Virus record (IMG/VR): IMGVR_UViG_3300021137_000006
Coordinates: 17,868-81,867 of that record
Origin: a virus
Strand: one strand, 5' to 3'
DNA: 64,000 bases
The notes below the pieces were generated by a model, which did not search any database, was not told the DNA's origin, and saw only the letters and a program-made list of their open reading frames with translations. The stretch's first letter is position 1; each line of letters opens with the position of its first letter. The position numbers and the translations under genes are program-made. This document shows, piece by piece, positions 46,935 through 55,632 of this stretch.

Positions 46935-46959
46935 AAGTCCGCCCCGGCGGACTTTTTTG
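46935..46959 (+). terminator. Terminator after gene 45567
   Basis: GTCCGCC/GGCGGAC hairpin followed by TTTTTT; the next promoter starts at once. Confidence 0.88.
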
Positions 46960-46988
46960 TTGACCTTTTGTGAATTAGGGTAGATAAT
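46960..46988 (+). promoter_or_regulatory. Early promoter of gene at 47016
   Basis: TTGACC, 17 nt, GATAAT; near-duplicate of the promoter and leader at 41162. Confidence 0.85.
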
Positions 46989-47015
46989 TACCGTATTGAC
47001 AAACAAAGGATTATT

Positions 47016-47270
47016 ATGACAGTTCTCGCTACTACTCTGGTTCGTCGTGCACTTCGCGCTGCTGGTGTGCGCATGGGGTTCAATGTGTTCACAAACAAGT
47101 ACAAAACTTGTCGCACTGTTAAGATGTACGGTAGTGATAATGCAGCGATCGACGCACAGTGCATTGATGCTGTCAAAGCATTAGAAATTCCCGGATTGAC
47201 TGTTAAGCAACGCGATTGCTGCACGCACTATGGTACTCGCACTTCAATCATCTTCCGTTTGCCCCTGTAA
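47016..47270 (+). CDS. Small basic early protein
   Basis: 84 residues with ribosome site AAAGGA. Basic, four cysteines (TCRTVKMYG, QRDCCTHYG). Not recognised. Shares its upstream region but not its protein sequence with the early gene at 41219. Confidence 0.6.
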   Translation: MTVLATTLVRRALRAAGVRMGFNVFTNKYKTCRTVKMYGSDNAAIDAQCIDAVKALEIPGLTVKQRDCCTHYGTRTSIIFRLPL

Positions 47271-47274
47271 TACC

Positions 47275-47460
47275 ATGACCACACTATATCTCGTCACTGC
47301 TGGTAACATCATTTTTGAAGATGTTACTGAAGATGTTGTCAATCCAGTGGAAATCTTTGACAATCTCCAAGCTGCAGAAGATTTTGGTAAATTGTTTGAT
47401 TTCTGCACGATTGTTGAAAAGACTCTCAATCCTGTTGTGCCCTTTCCAAAAATAGGTTAG
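47275..47460 (+). CDS. Unrecognised small early protein
   Basis: 61 residues from the ATG at 47275, four bases after the previous stop. Acidic N-terminal half (IIFEDVTEDVVNPVEIFDN). Its end overlaps by four bases the minus-strand homing gene. Confidence 0.55.
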   Translation: MTTLYLVTAGNIIFEDVTEDVVNPVEIFDNLQAAEDFGKLFDFCTIVEKTLNPVVPFPKIG

Positions 47461-48224
47461 TCGGTAAACTCACTTTCCCAGATGGTAACCAGATTATATC
47501 CCATCGACTGTACAAGAGTTTCACGTTCGAGGGTGGTGTGATATAACTCACCTGCTGTGATTGTTTTGTTAAAGGGGTGGCAAGTATCACTCTCGCTATA
47601 GATATCTGGATTACCGTGAAACTTGTTACCATAAAACTCGTATATTGTATTAGTAGCAGCATCATACCCGTCAGCGTGAAACCGAGTATTTGGTATTTTA
47701 TATTCTTTGCCTCGTCCTATTCGTTGTAATGTGCAGTTATTATGTTGTTCGATTTGTTCCAACCATCTAATCGCTTTTCCAGAGTGGTGTTTTCTGTAGC
47801 AACATAGTCGACAGCCTTGTTTTCCGGTAAGATGGTCTTTTGGTGTCATACTAAAATCACCGTGTTCTGGACAGGTTATTATTAGTTTAGTGTGAGTATT
47901 GACGTATACAGCGTTGTGGTACGTATACTTGCTGTTGTGTATTGTGTTAGCCTGCTCCACAAACTCTGCTATCGATTTTTGTTTTGTTTTTATTCGACTT
48001 TGCTGTGCACATTGTGGACATCCTCCGGTGTTAGTGTGTTTGCTTGTATTGTGTGTGCGAATATGTTGGTCAGGTAGTTGACTAAACACACCGTGAATAT
48101 AGCACATTATGTTAACCGGAGTTTTTGCGTTTTTGTATACTACTTGTGAATAATCATATCGATTGCCGTGAAGTAGTTTCGCCTTTTCTATGAAGTTGCT
48201 CATTCGTTTATTAGTATCGTCCAT
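47457..48224 (-). CDS. Homing endonuclease with DUF723-type zinc modules
   Basis: 255 residues. Two modules of the pattern F-x-x-x-A...H-G-x-x-Y-D-Y-S...C-x-x-H-G-x-F...G-C-x-x-C (about 8-68 and 80-135) resemble the repeats of phage DUF723 endonucleases. The C-terminal domain has RFHADGYDAATNTIYEFYGN-K-FHG followed by a helix and LVTIWESEF, a PD-(D/E)XK/Vsr-type core. It is inserted between early genes and the helicase, in the opposite direction, with its own late motif. Confidence 0.82.
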   Translation of the reverse strand: MDDTNKRMSNFIEKAKLLHGNRYDYSQVVYKNAKTPVNIMCYIHGVFSQLPDQHIRTHNTSKHTNTGGCPQCAQQSRIKTKQKSIAEFVEQANTIHNSKYTYHNAVYVNTHTKLIITCPEHGDFSMTPKDHLTGKQGCRLCCYRKHHSGKAIRWLEQIEQHNNCTLQRIGRGKEYKIPNTRFHADGYDAATNTIYEFYGNKFHGNPDIYSESDTCHPFNKTITAGELYHTTLERETLVQSMGYNLVTIWESEFTD

Positions 48225-48251
48225 CTACTCTATCTGGTTGAGTTATACACG

Positions 48252-48258
48252 TATTTAT
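48252..48258 (-). promoter_or_regulatory. Late promoter of minus-strand homing gene
   Basis: ATAAATA on the minus strand, 27 nt before the ATG at 48224. Confidence 0.6.
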
Positions 48259-48272
48259 GCAGATTTTAAAAG

Positions 48273-48301
48273 TTGACCCCATTTTTTATTAAGTGGATAC
48301 T
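48273..48301 (+). promoter_or_regulatory. Early promoter of helicase gene
   Basis: TTGACC, 17 nt, GATACT, ending 21 nt before the ATG at 48323. Confidence 0.8.
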
Positions 48302-48322
48302 CTCGGCTCATTAAGGAATAAA

Positions 48323-49423
48323 ATGCTTATACAACAGATTTTCGCTGGCAAACCTGCTCGCACATATCAAGTCGCTGCAAAAAATGAAGTAATAGCCGCA
48401 TTAGTGGGCGGACACACCCGCATCTGCTGCGTGTTGCCAACAGGCGCTGGGAAGACTCATACGGCTGGACTGCTGTTAGTTGCTCCGGAGTTGCGCACCG
48501 TACTGGGTATTCGACCAGACCAACCACTTCGTGTGTTGTTTATCGCCCATCGTCATCGGCTGCTCAAACAAGCCGCAGATGCGTATTGCACGGAAATGAC
48601 TATTCTCAAGGATGATGAATATAAACACACGCCTATGTGCGCAGGGTACACTGGCCAATCCTCGGCGAAAATTTTATTTACTACGTTATCCACCTTTAGC
48701 ACAGTGCCACGTGATATGCAGTGGGACATCGTTGTGCTCGACGAAGCGCACCACGAAGCAATGTTGACTTTCCAACACAAACTGGAACAAATCAGTGTTA
48801 AACCAATCATTGGGTTAAGTGCGACCCCGTCAAGAGCCGATGGAGTGTTGTGCAAGTTTTCCAAGTTTGTAGAGACGCTTTCTCGGGAAGACGCAGTAGC
48901 TGCAGGATTCCTTGCTGATAGCAGTGTGTACTCATTTATAGACAGTCCTGCACGTGAACACGTCGATATGGTAATGGACATTGTTGAGCTCAAGCAATCT
49001 TCGCTCGGTCAAACAATGGTGTTCGTCCGTACTAAACACGAAGCTGTAGATCTGCAGCAGCGTCTTGCTGCACTCAAGCTCACTTCTGTTGCACTGGTCA
49101 ATGTTAAAGAAAAGACACTCAATGCGGAACTGATTAAGTTCGAAAAAGCAGAAGTGCAGTTTGTGATCTCGTGTAATAAGATCGGTGAAGGTACTGACGT
49201 AAAGGGATGCGAGAGCATTATCATTGGTCGTACCACTGCAAGTAAACCACTTTTGAACCAAGTTATTGGACGTTCGGCGCGGAATGACTGTGAATCTCGT
49301 GTTTATGAGATCATCAACCCATTATCGAGTAATAACTTAACTGCCAGTGATATCGTGGATCCCCATTACCACGAGATTTGGTATAAAGTGCGACACCAGT
49401 GGAGATGTCACGTAGTTAGGTAA
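48323..49423 (+). CDS. SF2 (DEAH) helicase, T4 UvsW-like
   Basis: 366 residues from the ATG at 48323 (ribosome site AAGGA; the upstream GTG lies within the promoter). Motif I PTGAGKT (39-45), motif II VLDEAHH (138-144), motif III LSATPSRADG near 166, motif V IGEGTDVKG and motif VI QVIGRSARND. Full-length two-domain core without obvious accessory domain. By analogy to UvsW/RadD-type enzymes it would act in recombination, branch migration or origin switching. Homing genes flank it on both sides. Confidence 0.88.
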   Translation: MLIQQIFAGKPARTYQVAAKNEVIAALVGGHTRICCVLPTGAGKTHTAGLLLVAPELRTVLGIRPDQPLRVLFIAHRHRLLKQAADAYCTEMTILKDDEYKHTPMCAGYTGQSSAKILFTTLSTFSTVPRDMQWDIVVLDEAHHEAMLTFQHKLEQISVKPIIGLSATPSRADGVLCKFSKFVETLSREDAVAAGFLADSSVYSFIDSPAREHVDMVMDIVELKQSSLGQTMVFVRTKHEAVDLQQRLAALKLTSVALVNVKEKTLNAELIKFEKAEVQFVISCNKIGEGTDVKGCESIIIGRTTASKPLLNQVIGRSARNDCESRVYEIINPLSSNNLTASDIVDPHYHEIWYKVRHQWRCHVVR

Positions 49424-49451
49424 AATATGGAGTATTTTTCATCGGTAGAGC

Positions 49452-49458
49452 ATAAATA
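49452..49458 (+). promoter_or_regulatory. Late promoter of homing gene at 49479
   Basis: ATAAATA, 20 nt before the ATG. Confidence 0.6.
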
Positions 49459-49478
49459 CCTGATATACGAGGCACCAT

Positions 49479-50483
49479 ATGCATTACGAACAAAAAACAT
49501 TACCGGAGTGGCAAACTCGATTCATCACCGCCGCTAATAACATATTTGATAACAAGTATGATTATTCGCAAGTATGCTACAGCTCTACACACGTTCCGGT
49601 TACTATTATTTGTCCAGACCACGGACCGTTTTTGAAGCGACCAGTTAAACACATATCAGCGAAAGAAGGTTGTCCAACTTGTGCGAAACAAGCTCGACTG
49701 CAAAACTCCGTACGATTCAAAAATATAGATGACATTAGAGAGGAGTGTAACACGCTCCACAACTCTGCCTACCTCTATACCGACGTATCGTTATCGCCAC
49801 GTGGTTATATCACCACAGATTCCCTGTTAACTATCGTATGTCCAACACACGGCGAGTTTACACAAACGGTTAACAAACACATTTACCAAAAAACAAAATG
49901 TGAAAAATGCAAGTTTGTTACTAATGCAGCACTAAAAATCCAACGCACCAAACTGATATTTGAACAGGAGCGGATACTAATACATGGCAATAAGTATGAT
50001 TACTCTAAAGTTGACTACAAGGGGTGGCATCCGAAAGTAACGATAACCTGTCCCATCCACGGTGATTTCGAGATGTCCCCTACAAACCACATTAGAGGAT
50101 ACCAAGGGTGCCCAACCTGCTGTGAGTCGGGACCCGAGCAGATCATTCGACAGTTGTTGACTGACAGACACATAAAGTTTATTGCCCAGAAGAAATTCCC
50201 TGGTTGTATTGGGGCTGACACCAAATCAGCTCTTCGATACGATTTTTACTTACCAACGCAAAATACGGTAATCGAATATGATGGGATTTATCACTACCAA
50301 GCTATCCAGCACGGCGATGGAGCGGAGAGCGCGGCATTGCGGTTTTCTCGCCAGCAGCAGAACGATTTGATCAAAACAAAATATGCAGAAGACCACAATA
50401 TGACACTCATCCGCATCCCACACTTTGAAAAACAAACAATCGTTACAATAATCGACTCGATTGCTACCCAAGTAATTGCTTGA
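49479..50483 (+). CDS. Homing endonuclease with three DUF723-type zinc modules
   Basis: 334 residues. Three modules (about 12-70, 78-150, 160-215) each end in a C-P/E-x-C knuckle (GCPTCAKQ, KCEKCKF, GCPTCCES) after a C-x-x-H-G-x-F segment. The C-terminal nuclease domain shows LRYDFYLPTQNTVIEYDGIY, a D...E-x-D arrangement of the restriction-enzyme fold. It is a relative of the minus-strand gene at 47457, with one module more. Confidence 0.85.
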   Translation: MHYEQKTLPEWQTRFITAANNIFDNKYDYSQVCYSSTHVPVTIICPDHGPFLKRPVKHISAKEGCPTCAKQARLQNSVRFKNIDDIREECNTLHNSAYLYTDVSLSPRGYITTDSLLTIVCPTHGEFTQTVNKHIYQKTKCEKCKFVTNAALKIQRTKLIFEQERILIHGNKYDYSKVDYKGWHPKVTITCPIHGDFEMSPTNHIRGYQGCPTCCESGPEQIIRQLLTDRHIKFIAQKKFPGCIGADTKSALRYDFYLPTQNTVIEYDGIYHYQAIQHGDGAESAALRFSRQQQNDLIKTKYAEDHNMTLIRIPHFEKQTIVTIIDSIATQVIA

Positions 50484-50508
50484 CCCCAAATCAACCTTTC
50501 AATATAGT
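50480..50508 (+). promoter_or_regulatory. Early promoter giving a leaderless message
   Basis: TTGACC, 17 nt, TATAGT; the ATG at 50517 is eight bases beyond the -10 box, at the expected +1. Confidence 0.78.
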
Positions 50509-50516
50509 GCACGCAT

Positions 50517-51551
50517 ATGATTTCAAACAAACACTTTAAGCTGATTGATGCAGTCTCTTTCGAATACTTGCATATGACACAACTCTCACAAGCGACTGTT
50601 GATTGCACCGTCACTCTGGTGCGAGATGGCGTAGAGACCAAGTTTAGTATTCCTCCAGGTGTATCATATCGTCTTCGTAAGTCGATTGGCAATGTGTCTA
50701 AATTCTCTGTAGCACACCCGATCTGCGTTGCTTTTGTTGGCGATCGCATTGTGAGTGCAGACTGCCCCATTCGTGCAGCACTACCAGATGCTCGCAAAGG
50801 CAAGTGGAAAAGTATCATCGATATCAATTTGACACTGTTCAAGGCGCCTGCAAATGCGTACTTTGATGGCCAGTACATCTACACGATCGATGCGGAGCCA
50901 GAAGTATTTGATCGTAACTTTGGTGTGTTGAAATTGACTGCATGTTACGATATGTTTCATTGCGGCGATCCGGTATGGACCAGTTCGCCTCGCGCTTGCT
51001 TCGCATACCAGGCTGCAAAAGGTAAGTGGGTTGTTACTGCACCGTGTACCAATTCTGCTGGGTCATTCCTGCAACTGATTGCGGACGATGTTAGCAATAA
51101 TACCGCAGCTGTGTACGACAGCGTTGATATGATTGACAAGATTCGGTTCGTTAATCTCCGCTTCGTCAATTACGCTGCCGGCCGCCTTGCAAATGCGTTT
51201 GATTTTGAAACAATCGAACCACTTGGCTTACCACTGCTAATGATCGAACACGGTACATTCAACCTGGGTGAGTTGACACCAACAGTGCAAATGACTTGCC
51301 CTGCTCCATTGACATTCTCGCAGACGTTGGCGTGGCTCACTGGTCTGTGTAACCGTGCCACAACACTCGGTCAGTTTATCACTGTAAAGGATTGCATCAA
51401 GATGTTGATGTCTAAAGGTTGTACACGCACCGCCTCGGTAGTGGGAGCTGGCGAAGAGTTGGATGATGGTGCAACCGATGTGTCAAAGAATGAAATCGTG
51501 TATGCAGCTCGTAAACACTATAATTCACTGCCGATGATGAACTTCAGTTGA
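50517..51551 (+). CDS. Unrecognised 344-residue early protein
   Basis: Mixed alpha/beta protein, no family recognised. It has several hydrophobic strands (VDCTVTLVRDGVETKFSIP) and a C-terminal helical part (DDGATDVSKNEIVYAARKHY). The message is predicted leaderless. Its stop overlaps the promoter of the next gene, so the two are separately transcribed early genes. Confidence 0.65.
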   Translation: MISNKHFKLIDAVSFEYLHMTQLSQATVDCTVTLVRDGVETKFSIPPGVSYRLRKSIGNVSKFSVAHPICVAFVGDRIVSADCPIRAALPDARKGKWKSIIDINLTLFKAPANAYFDGQYIYTIDAEPEVFDRNFGVLKLTACYDMFHCGDPVWTSSPRACFAYQAAKGKWVVTAPCTNSAGSFLQLIADDVSNNTAAVYDSVDMIDKIRFVNLRFVNYAAGRLANAFDFETIEPLGLPLLMIEHGTFNLGELTPTVQMTCPAPLTFSQTLAWLTGLCNRATTLGQFITVKDCIKMLMSKGCTRTASVVGAGEELDDGATDVSKNEIVYAARKHYNSLPMMNFS

Positions 51552-51576
51552 CCTCAATTTGGTTACATCGGATACT
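51548..51576 (+). promoter_or_regulatory. Early promoter of gene at 51604
   Basis: TTGACC, 17 nt, GATACT; the -35 box overlaps the preceding stop codon. Confidence 0.8.
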
Positions 51577-51603
51577 TGTCTATCTTTTAAGGAGTCCTCA
51601 ATA

Positions 51604-52632
51604 ATGTTCGTTCGTACCCAAAATTTCACTTCTGCTGCTGATATCACCAGTTCTTTGATCTATCGTGCTAAGTCTGTGGCACCGATCCTAGGTGACAAGG
51701 GCCTAACAGGAATGAAAGTCGACAAGATTTTTGACGTCCCGTTTAGCTCGACGTCTAACGAAGCAAAACAAGTGCTGTTGGGCGTCGACCCAAAGCAAGT
51801 AATCGAGCAGTACGCTGGTGGTCTTTTCCACGTTGCTGATGATAAGGTCATCGATTATCGGCCAACATCGTACACTGGCTTTGTGCATGGTACAGATGCT
51901 CTGAACGAATTGTCGCAGCGCATCGGATTCCTCAAGCATGGTGATACTCTCGTCCCTCGCAATCGCACTTCACAATTTGAACACGAGGCGTTTGCCAAGG
52001 GTGGTAAATTCGATGTCGATGTGGGATTTGAGTGGAGTGCATTCTCTCCGTCCATCGACAGTCGTTTCGAAATGGTTCGAGCATTGTGCTCGAACCAAAT
52101 GATCTTCGGCAAAGGTACAGTGATGTCTCGCTCGATTCCAATGATTAGTGATTGGGAATCCAACATGCATGTCAGCAACGATGTGCTGAAGCACATTTTT
52201 CACACTACCGTTATCGGCCGCCTCGCGGATATGCCTGACGAACGTGCCAACCTTGCTGATGCACGTTTGCTGAAGCTAGAAATTGGTCGCCAATTGGACA
52301 ATGAAGCGATGGCTGTAGATAGTCGCAAATTCCTCAACAATTTGCTTGAAAAAGTTGCAGCACTGGATTCGTTTGAGCTGCCTAAGTCGATGTCGGTCAA
52401 TGACGTCAAGCGGATTGCGGTACCAATGTCTGTGTATGACGCAATGAACATTGCAACGGAAGTGACCACTCACCACAGTGATGGCAAACCCTCTAATAAG
52501 CTGAAAGCTTTTGCTGTGTCCTGCATCTTCGATCGTAAGCGTCAGTCTAACATCATCAGTGAAGAAGTATTTTCTAGCACGAACACGTTCAACGACCCCG
52601 ATCGTGCATTCTGGGCCGAAACTGTTCACTAA
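51604..52632 (+). CDS. DUF932-like phage/plasmid protein
   Basis: 342 residues from the ATG at 51604 with ribosome site AAGGAG. The layout resembles DUF932 proteins common in large phages and plasmids: a beta N-terminal region with YTGFVHGTDALNELSQRIGF, then ALCSNQMIFG in place of the family's C-x-N-G segment, then a helical C-terminal half. Function unknown. Its stop overlaps the next start (TAATG), coupling it to the deaminase. Confidence 0.55.
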   Translation: MFVRTQNFTSAADITSSLIYRAKSVAPILGDKGLTGMKVDKIFDVPFSSTSNEAKQVLLGVDPKQVIEQYAGGLFHVADDKVIDYRPTSYTGFVHGTDALNELSQRIGFLKHGDTLVPRNRTSQFEHEAFAKGGKFDVDVGFEWSAFSPSIDSRFEMVRALCSNQMIFGKGTVMSRSIPMISDWESNMHVSNDVLKHIFHTTVIGRLADMPDERANLADARLLKLEIGRQLDNEAMAVDSRKFLNNLLEKVAALDSFELPKSMSVNDVKRIAVPMSVYDAMNIATEVTTHHSDGKPSNKLKAFAVSCIFDRKRQSNIISEEVFSSTNTFNDPDRAFWAETVH

Positions 52633-53060
52633 TGCCCTTTTGCAAAAAAGAGCTAAAGTATCTTGCTAGTGCTTTAACTCTTGCTCACTCAAGCACATAC
52701 GGGGTTAAGAACATCAAAATTGGTGCCCTTGTTGTTGACAAACGGGGCAATCAGTATATTGGACGTAATAGTTCAAAATCTGATCCAATGCAATACTTCT
52801 ATAATAAGAAGCGGTTTGATGGAGAAATATTCGATAGTGTTGGACATGCATTGCACGCAGAGATGGCTGCCATTAAGAATGCTATAAATAGACGAGTGGA
52901 CCTAACCGGAGCAGCAATATACATTGCTAGAGTTGGCAGCAACACTCAGTACGGAATGTGTAGACCTTGTGCTGCCTGTCTAGCTGCTGTCATTGCGGTT
53001 GGGATTACAGATATTTTTTATACGACTGAGCAAGGAATTGCCCATGAACGAGTACTGTAG
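52632..53060 (+). CDS. Cytidine/deoxycytidylate deaminase
   Basis: 142 residues. Zinc motifs [10 protein letters not shown] (H75, E77) and [10 protein letters not shown] (C113, C116) define the deaminase. The insertion around 45-70 is like that of nucleotide deaminases. With the dCTP deaminase at 33093 it would raise the dUMP/dTMP pool. A CDA-type nucleoside deaminase is also possible. Ends before a terminator. Confidence 0.85.
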   Translation: MPFCKKELKYLASALTLAHSSTYGVKNIKIGALVVDKRGNQYIGRNSSKSDPMQYFYNKKRFDGEIFDSVGHALHAEMAAIKNAINRRVDLTGAAIYIARVGSNTQYGMCRPCAACLAAVIAVGITDIFYTTEQGIAHERVL

Positions 53061-53109
53061 AGCACCCTCTGCACGACACGTTATACATTTGCGAATACGC
53101 AATTTTACA

Positions 53110-53132
53110 GGGTGCCAAAAGCACCCTTTTTT
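53110..53132 (+). terminator. Terminator after the deaminase gene
   Basis: GGGTGC-CAAAA-GCACCC hairpin followed by TTTTTT. Confidence 0.9.
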
Positions 53133-53137
53133 ATTAT

Positions 53138-53731
53138 ATGATGAACATTCATACTAAAATCCTGACCTTAGATATGGCAGGTGTACCTCGGAAATGGGAG
53201 GACGTTGAGAAAGTAGTTGAATACTACGCAAAGGATAAGATTGCTTGGGATCTCGGCGACTTTGAATACACTATGCGTGGTGGTATTCAGCGCGTATCCG
53301 GACTACAAAGTGAAATTACTGTTCGCAGTATCGTCGCTGTGAAAGGTACTGAGCATCTTGTTGGCAAAGAACGTACGCCACCTCTGTCGCGTCGCATGTT
53401 GTTTTCGCGTGACCGTTGCGTCTGTGCATACTGTGGGCAGAAGTATGATGAACGCAACCTCGAACAAGAGCACGTTATCCCACGTGCTCAAGGTGGCCGC
53501 TCGTCTTGGACCAACCTTGTTACTGCTTGCTACCACTGCAATGACTTGAAGGGTAACCGCACTCCAGAACAGGCTCAAATGCCACTGGTCTATCTGCCTT
53601 ACATTCCAAACCGGTATGAAGAACTGTTGCTGTCTAACCGCCACATTCTGGCTGACCAAATGGAGCTGCTAATGAGCAAGGCTAAGCACTTCAAGATGAT
53701 GCCACGAGGGGAATTGCATGTCCGTCAATAA
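53138..53731 (+). CDS. HNH endonuclease (McrA/bacterial type)
   Basis: 197 residues; an ATG at 53141 is an alternative start. The core is [20 protein letters not shown] then RAQGG...[16 protein letters not shown], a zinc-HNH unit with the H and N residues in place. It lacks the extra DNA-binding modules of the homing genes here and resembles standard bacterial HNH proteins, so it may be a phage nuclease for host DNA or for packaging rather than a homing gene. Its end overlaps the NADAR gene by 14 bases. Confidence 0.82.
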   Translation: MMNIHTKILTLDMAGVPRKWEDVEKVVEYYAKDKIAWDLGDFEYTMRGGIQRVSGLQSEITVRSIVAVKGTEHLVGKERTPPLSRRMLFSRDRCVCAYCGQKYDERNLEQEHVIPRAQGGRSSWTNLVTACYHCNDLKGNRTPEQAQMPLVYLPYIPNRYEELLLSNRHILADQMELLMSKAKHFKMMPRGELHVRQ

Positions 53732-54260
53732 AAACTTTGCGAATGTTTTTGAAAACATGCAACAAATTGTCGAAGACCGTCAAAACGGTGTTCGAATGAC
53801 TGACAGTGTTATCATTTTTGATGACAAGTTTAATCCATTAAGCGTTGGGTATCAATGTGACATAGTATTGGAAGGGGTGATGTTTGCATCAGCGGATCAC
53901 GCTCTCCAATATTTGCGTGCAATGGCATTTCAGGACCAAGCAGCGATGCGACAAATAGCGTCCGCTGCAACTGCAAAACAAGCAAAGACTGTCCTAATTA
54001 ATCGATTCAGCAACAACACGTGGCGTAAGTTTGAGCATCGTTCGATGCAGGTAGTGATTGGTGCTAAAGTCAAACAAAACAAGACAGCGCGAGAGCACTT
54101 AAAGATGACTGGGACGAAAAAGTTGGTGTACGCATCCAAACACGACACGTATTTCGGTTGTGGACTTGCTATGAACGACGACAATGTGTTATATCCTCAA
54201 TTTTGGGCTGGTCAAAACCAACTTGGTCATATTCTTGAGCAGTATCGCAAAGTCCTGTAA
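53718..54260 (+). CDS. NADAR-domain (YbiA-like) protein
   Basis: 180 residues. The family pattern is visible: [32 protein letters not shown]...M...A-K-V-K-Q-N, and the C-terminal [13 protein letters not shown] ... [17 protein letters not shown] enzymes cleave N-glycosidic bonds of ADP-ribose compounds, and some remove ADP-ribose from guanine in DNA; phage copies have been reported to neutralise DarT-type toxins. That function here is inference. An N-terminal 45-residue extension is specific. Confidence 0.82.
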   Translation: MSVNKNFANVFENMQQIVEDRQNGVRMTDSVIIFDDKFNPLSVGYQCDIVLEGVMFASADHALQYLRAMAFQDQAAMRQIASAATAKQAKTVLINRFSNNTWRKFEHRSMQVVIGAKVKQNKTAREHLKMTGTKKLVYASKHDTYFGCGLAMNDDNVLYPQFWAGQNQLGHILEQYRKVL

Positions 54261-54263
54261 ATA
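54257..54263 (+). promoter_or_regulatory. Late promoter of gene at 54285
   Basis: GTAAATA overlapping the preceding stop, 21 nt before the ATG. Confidence 0.5.
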
Positions 54264-54284
54264 GACCAACGTTATGACATTACT

Positions 54285-55160
54285 ATGGCACTGAAAGAAG
54301 GCGGAAACGCAACAGCAGAGTGGGGAACTACTCGTGCTACTCAGCAGGATATGCAAGCAGCACTGAAGTTTATGGCAGGTGCTTCAGGCATTCCACAAGA
54401 GGAGCTACGCGCTGGATTGCTTGGTAGTACAGAATTGACCATTCTTGGCCTACGCAAAGATAGTGGAGATGTTGATATTGCTGTGGATCTCGGCAAGTAT
54501 GATATGTCAGAGGTTCACAGTAAAGTGCTCGCTGCGGTTCACGGAGAAGGTGCTTTGGCGTCCGGCCTTCGCACAGGATCGTACGCTGTTCCTGTCGGCG
54601 GCGGCAAAAAGATCCAAGTTGACCTAATGTACTTCGATAGTGTCAAGTGGGCAAAGTTTATGTACCACAGTGACGAAGGTCGTAACAGCAAATTTAAAGG
54701 GGTTGTTCGCAATCAACTTCTCATGGCGTGTGTCCGACACATGATTCACCCAGGTGACATTATAATCAAGAATGAAGCGGGCGAAATTATCGCTCGTGCA
54801 AGTCGCTCAATTGATCCAAATAAAGGAATGCGCCGGATTTTCAAAATGGTGTCAATCAATAAACGCACTGGTGCTCCGAACAAGACACTCGGTACGGTCA
54901 CACCTGCTGAAATCCGAGCTCGATACCCAGGTGCTGAGTTCATCGATCGAGAGGACTTAGTTAATGATCCAGAGACGCTCGTCCACACGTTATTTGGGGA
55001 AGACGTAGAGCCATCGAGTGTTATGACAGTTGAAGACTTGATGGACGTGATCAAACGTAAGGTTACTGATGCCAAACTGCGTGAAACGATTGGATTGGAT
55101 GCGGCTACTACGTTGGATCGGGACGATATCCCATATCCACCAGCTTTGCGGGACCTGTAA
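54285..55160 (+). CDS. Second nucleotidyltransferase-fold protein
   Basis: 291 residues. The core has GLLGSTELTILGLR (G-S turn), DSGDVDIAVDL (D-x-D, about 60-70) and KIQVDLMYF (third acid, about 110-118), the same layout as the protein at 4515 though overall similarity is low. It opens MALKE-GG, an L-x-E junction that could be a prohead-protease site. The C-terminal half is a separate charged domain. Late motif upstream. Substrate unknown. Confidence 0.6.
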   Translation: MALKEGGNATAEWGTTRATQQDMQAALKFMAGASGIPQEELRAGLLGSTELTILGLRKDSGDVDIAVDLGKYDMSEVHSKVLAAVHGEGALASGLRTGSYAVPVGGGKKIQVDLMYFDSVKWAKFMYHSDEGRNSKFKGVVRNQLLMACVRHMIHPGDIIIKNEAGEIIARASRSIDPNKGMRRIFKMVSINKRTGAPNKTLGTVTPAEIRARYPGAEFIDREDLVNDPETLVHTLFGEDVEPSSVMTVEDLMDVIKRKVTDAKLRETIGLDAATTLDRDDIPYPPALRDL

Positions 55161-55163
55161 TCG

Positions 55164-55192
55164 TTGAGCACAATGGTGTAACCTGAGACAAT
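55164..55192 (+). promoter_or_regulatory. Early-type promoter of gene at 55223
   Basis: TTGAGC, 17 nt, GACAAT. The -10 box overlaps a GAGACAATTGTCTC palindrome (55185-55198) that could be an operator. Confidence 0.55.
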
Positions 55193-55222
55193 TGTCTCAT
55201 TGTTTAACTATTTGGAAACGTA

Positions 55223-55468
55223 ATGACTACAGCTTCTCTAATGGCTAGCCGAGTGCTTGAAAAATTTGTAAATGCTCAGGTGCACCGCGCCACATTCGAT
55301 CCTGCTAATGTTGGGCACCGAATCACATACTTGCAGTTCCGTGAAACTGGCAAGTGGTCTGGCGGTTGTCCGTTCAAATTAGAGTGGCCATTCCTCACGG
55401 TTCCTGCTCTGTGTCAGGGTAGACTTCTGGACTATTATTTAACCCAGGACAACGAACTGCATAAATAA
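55223..55468 (+). CDS. Unrecognised small protein
   Basis: 81 residues, starting TTASLMASRVLEKFVNAQVH, with a C-x...W-P-F-L-T-V-P-A-L segment. No family recognised. Confidence 0.55.
   Translation: MTTASLMASRVLEKFVNAQVHRATFDPANVGHRITYLQFRETGKWSGGCPFKLEWPFLTVPALCQGRLLDYYLTQDNELHK
55461..55467 (+). promoter_or_regulatory. Late-type motif upstream of the transglycosylase
   Basis: ATAAATA at the end of the previous gene. It is 165 nt before the ATG at 55633; the gap holds only a possible 11-codon frame (55512) and no other clear signal. Confidence 0.4.
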
Positions 55469-55632
55469 ACCACACATTCAACGTCATTGGTACGCTGTTT
55501 GAGGCATAAGATGAGTGTGAACTTCGAGCGCAATGCTCGGTGGTAAGTTCAAAAACACCAGCCTCAACTTACTCAGCTTATCATGTATCAGTTGGCTCGT
55601 TTATCGATGCCGACACTTTAATAGGAGACCCT

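Noticed and set aside
47892-48081. Plus-strand hydrophobic frames opposite the homing gene
   Set aside because: Two overlapping frames with no ribosome site, explained by the minus-strand nuclease gene.
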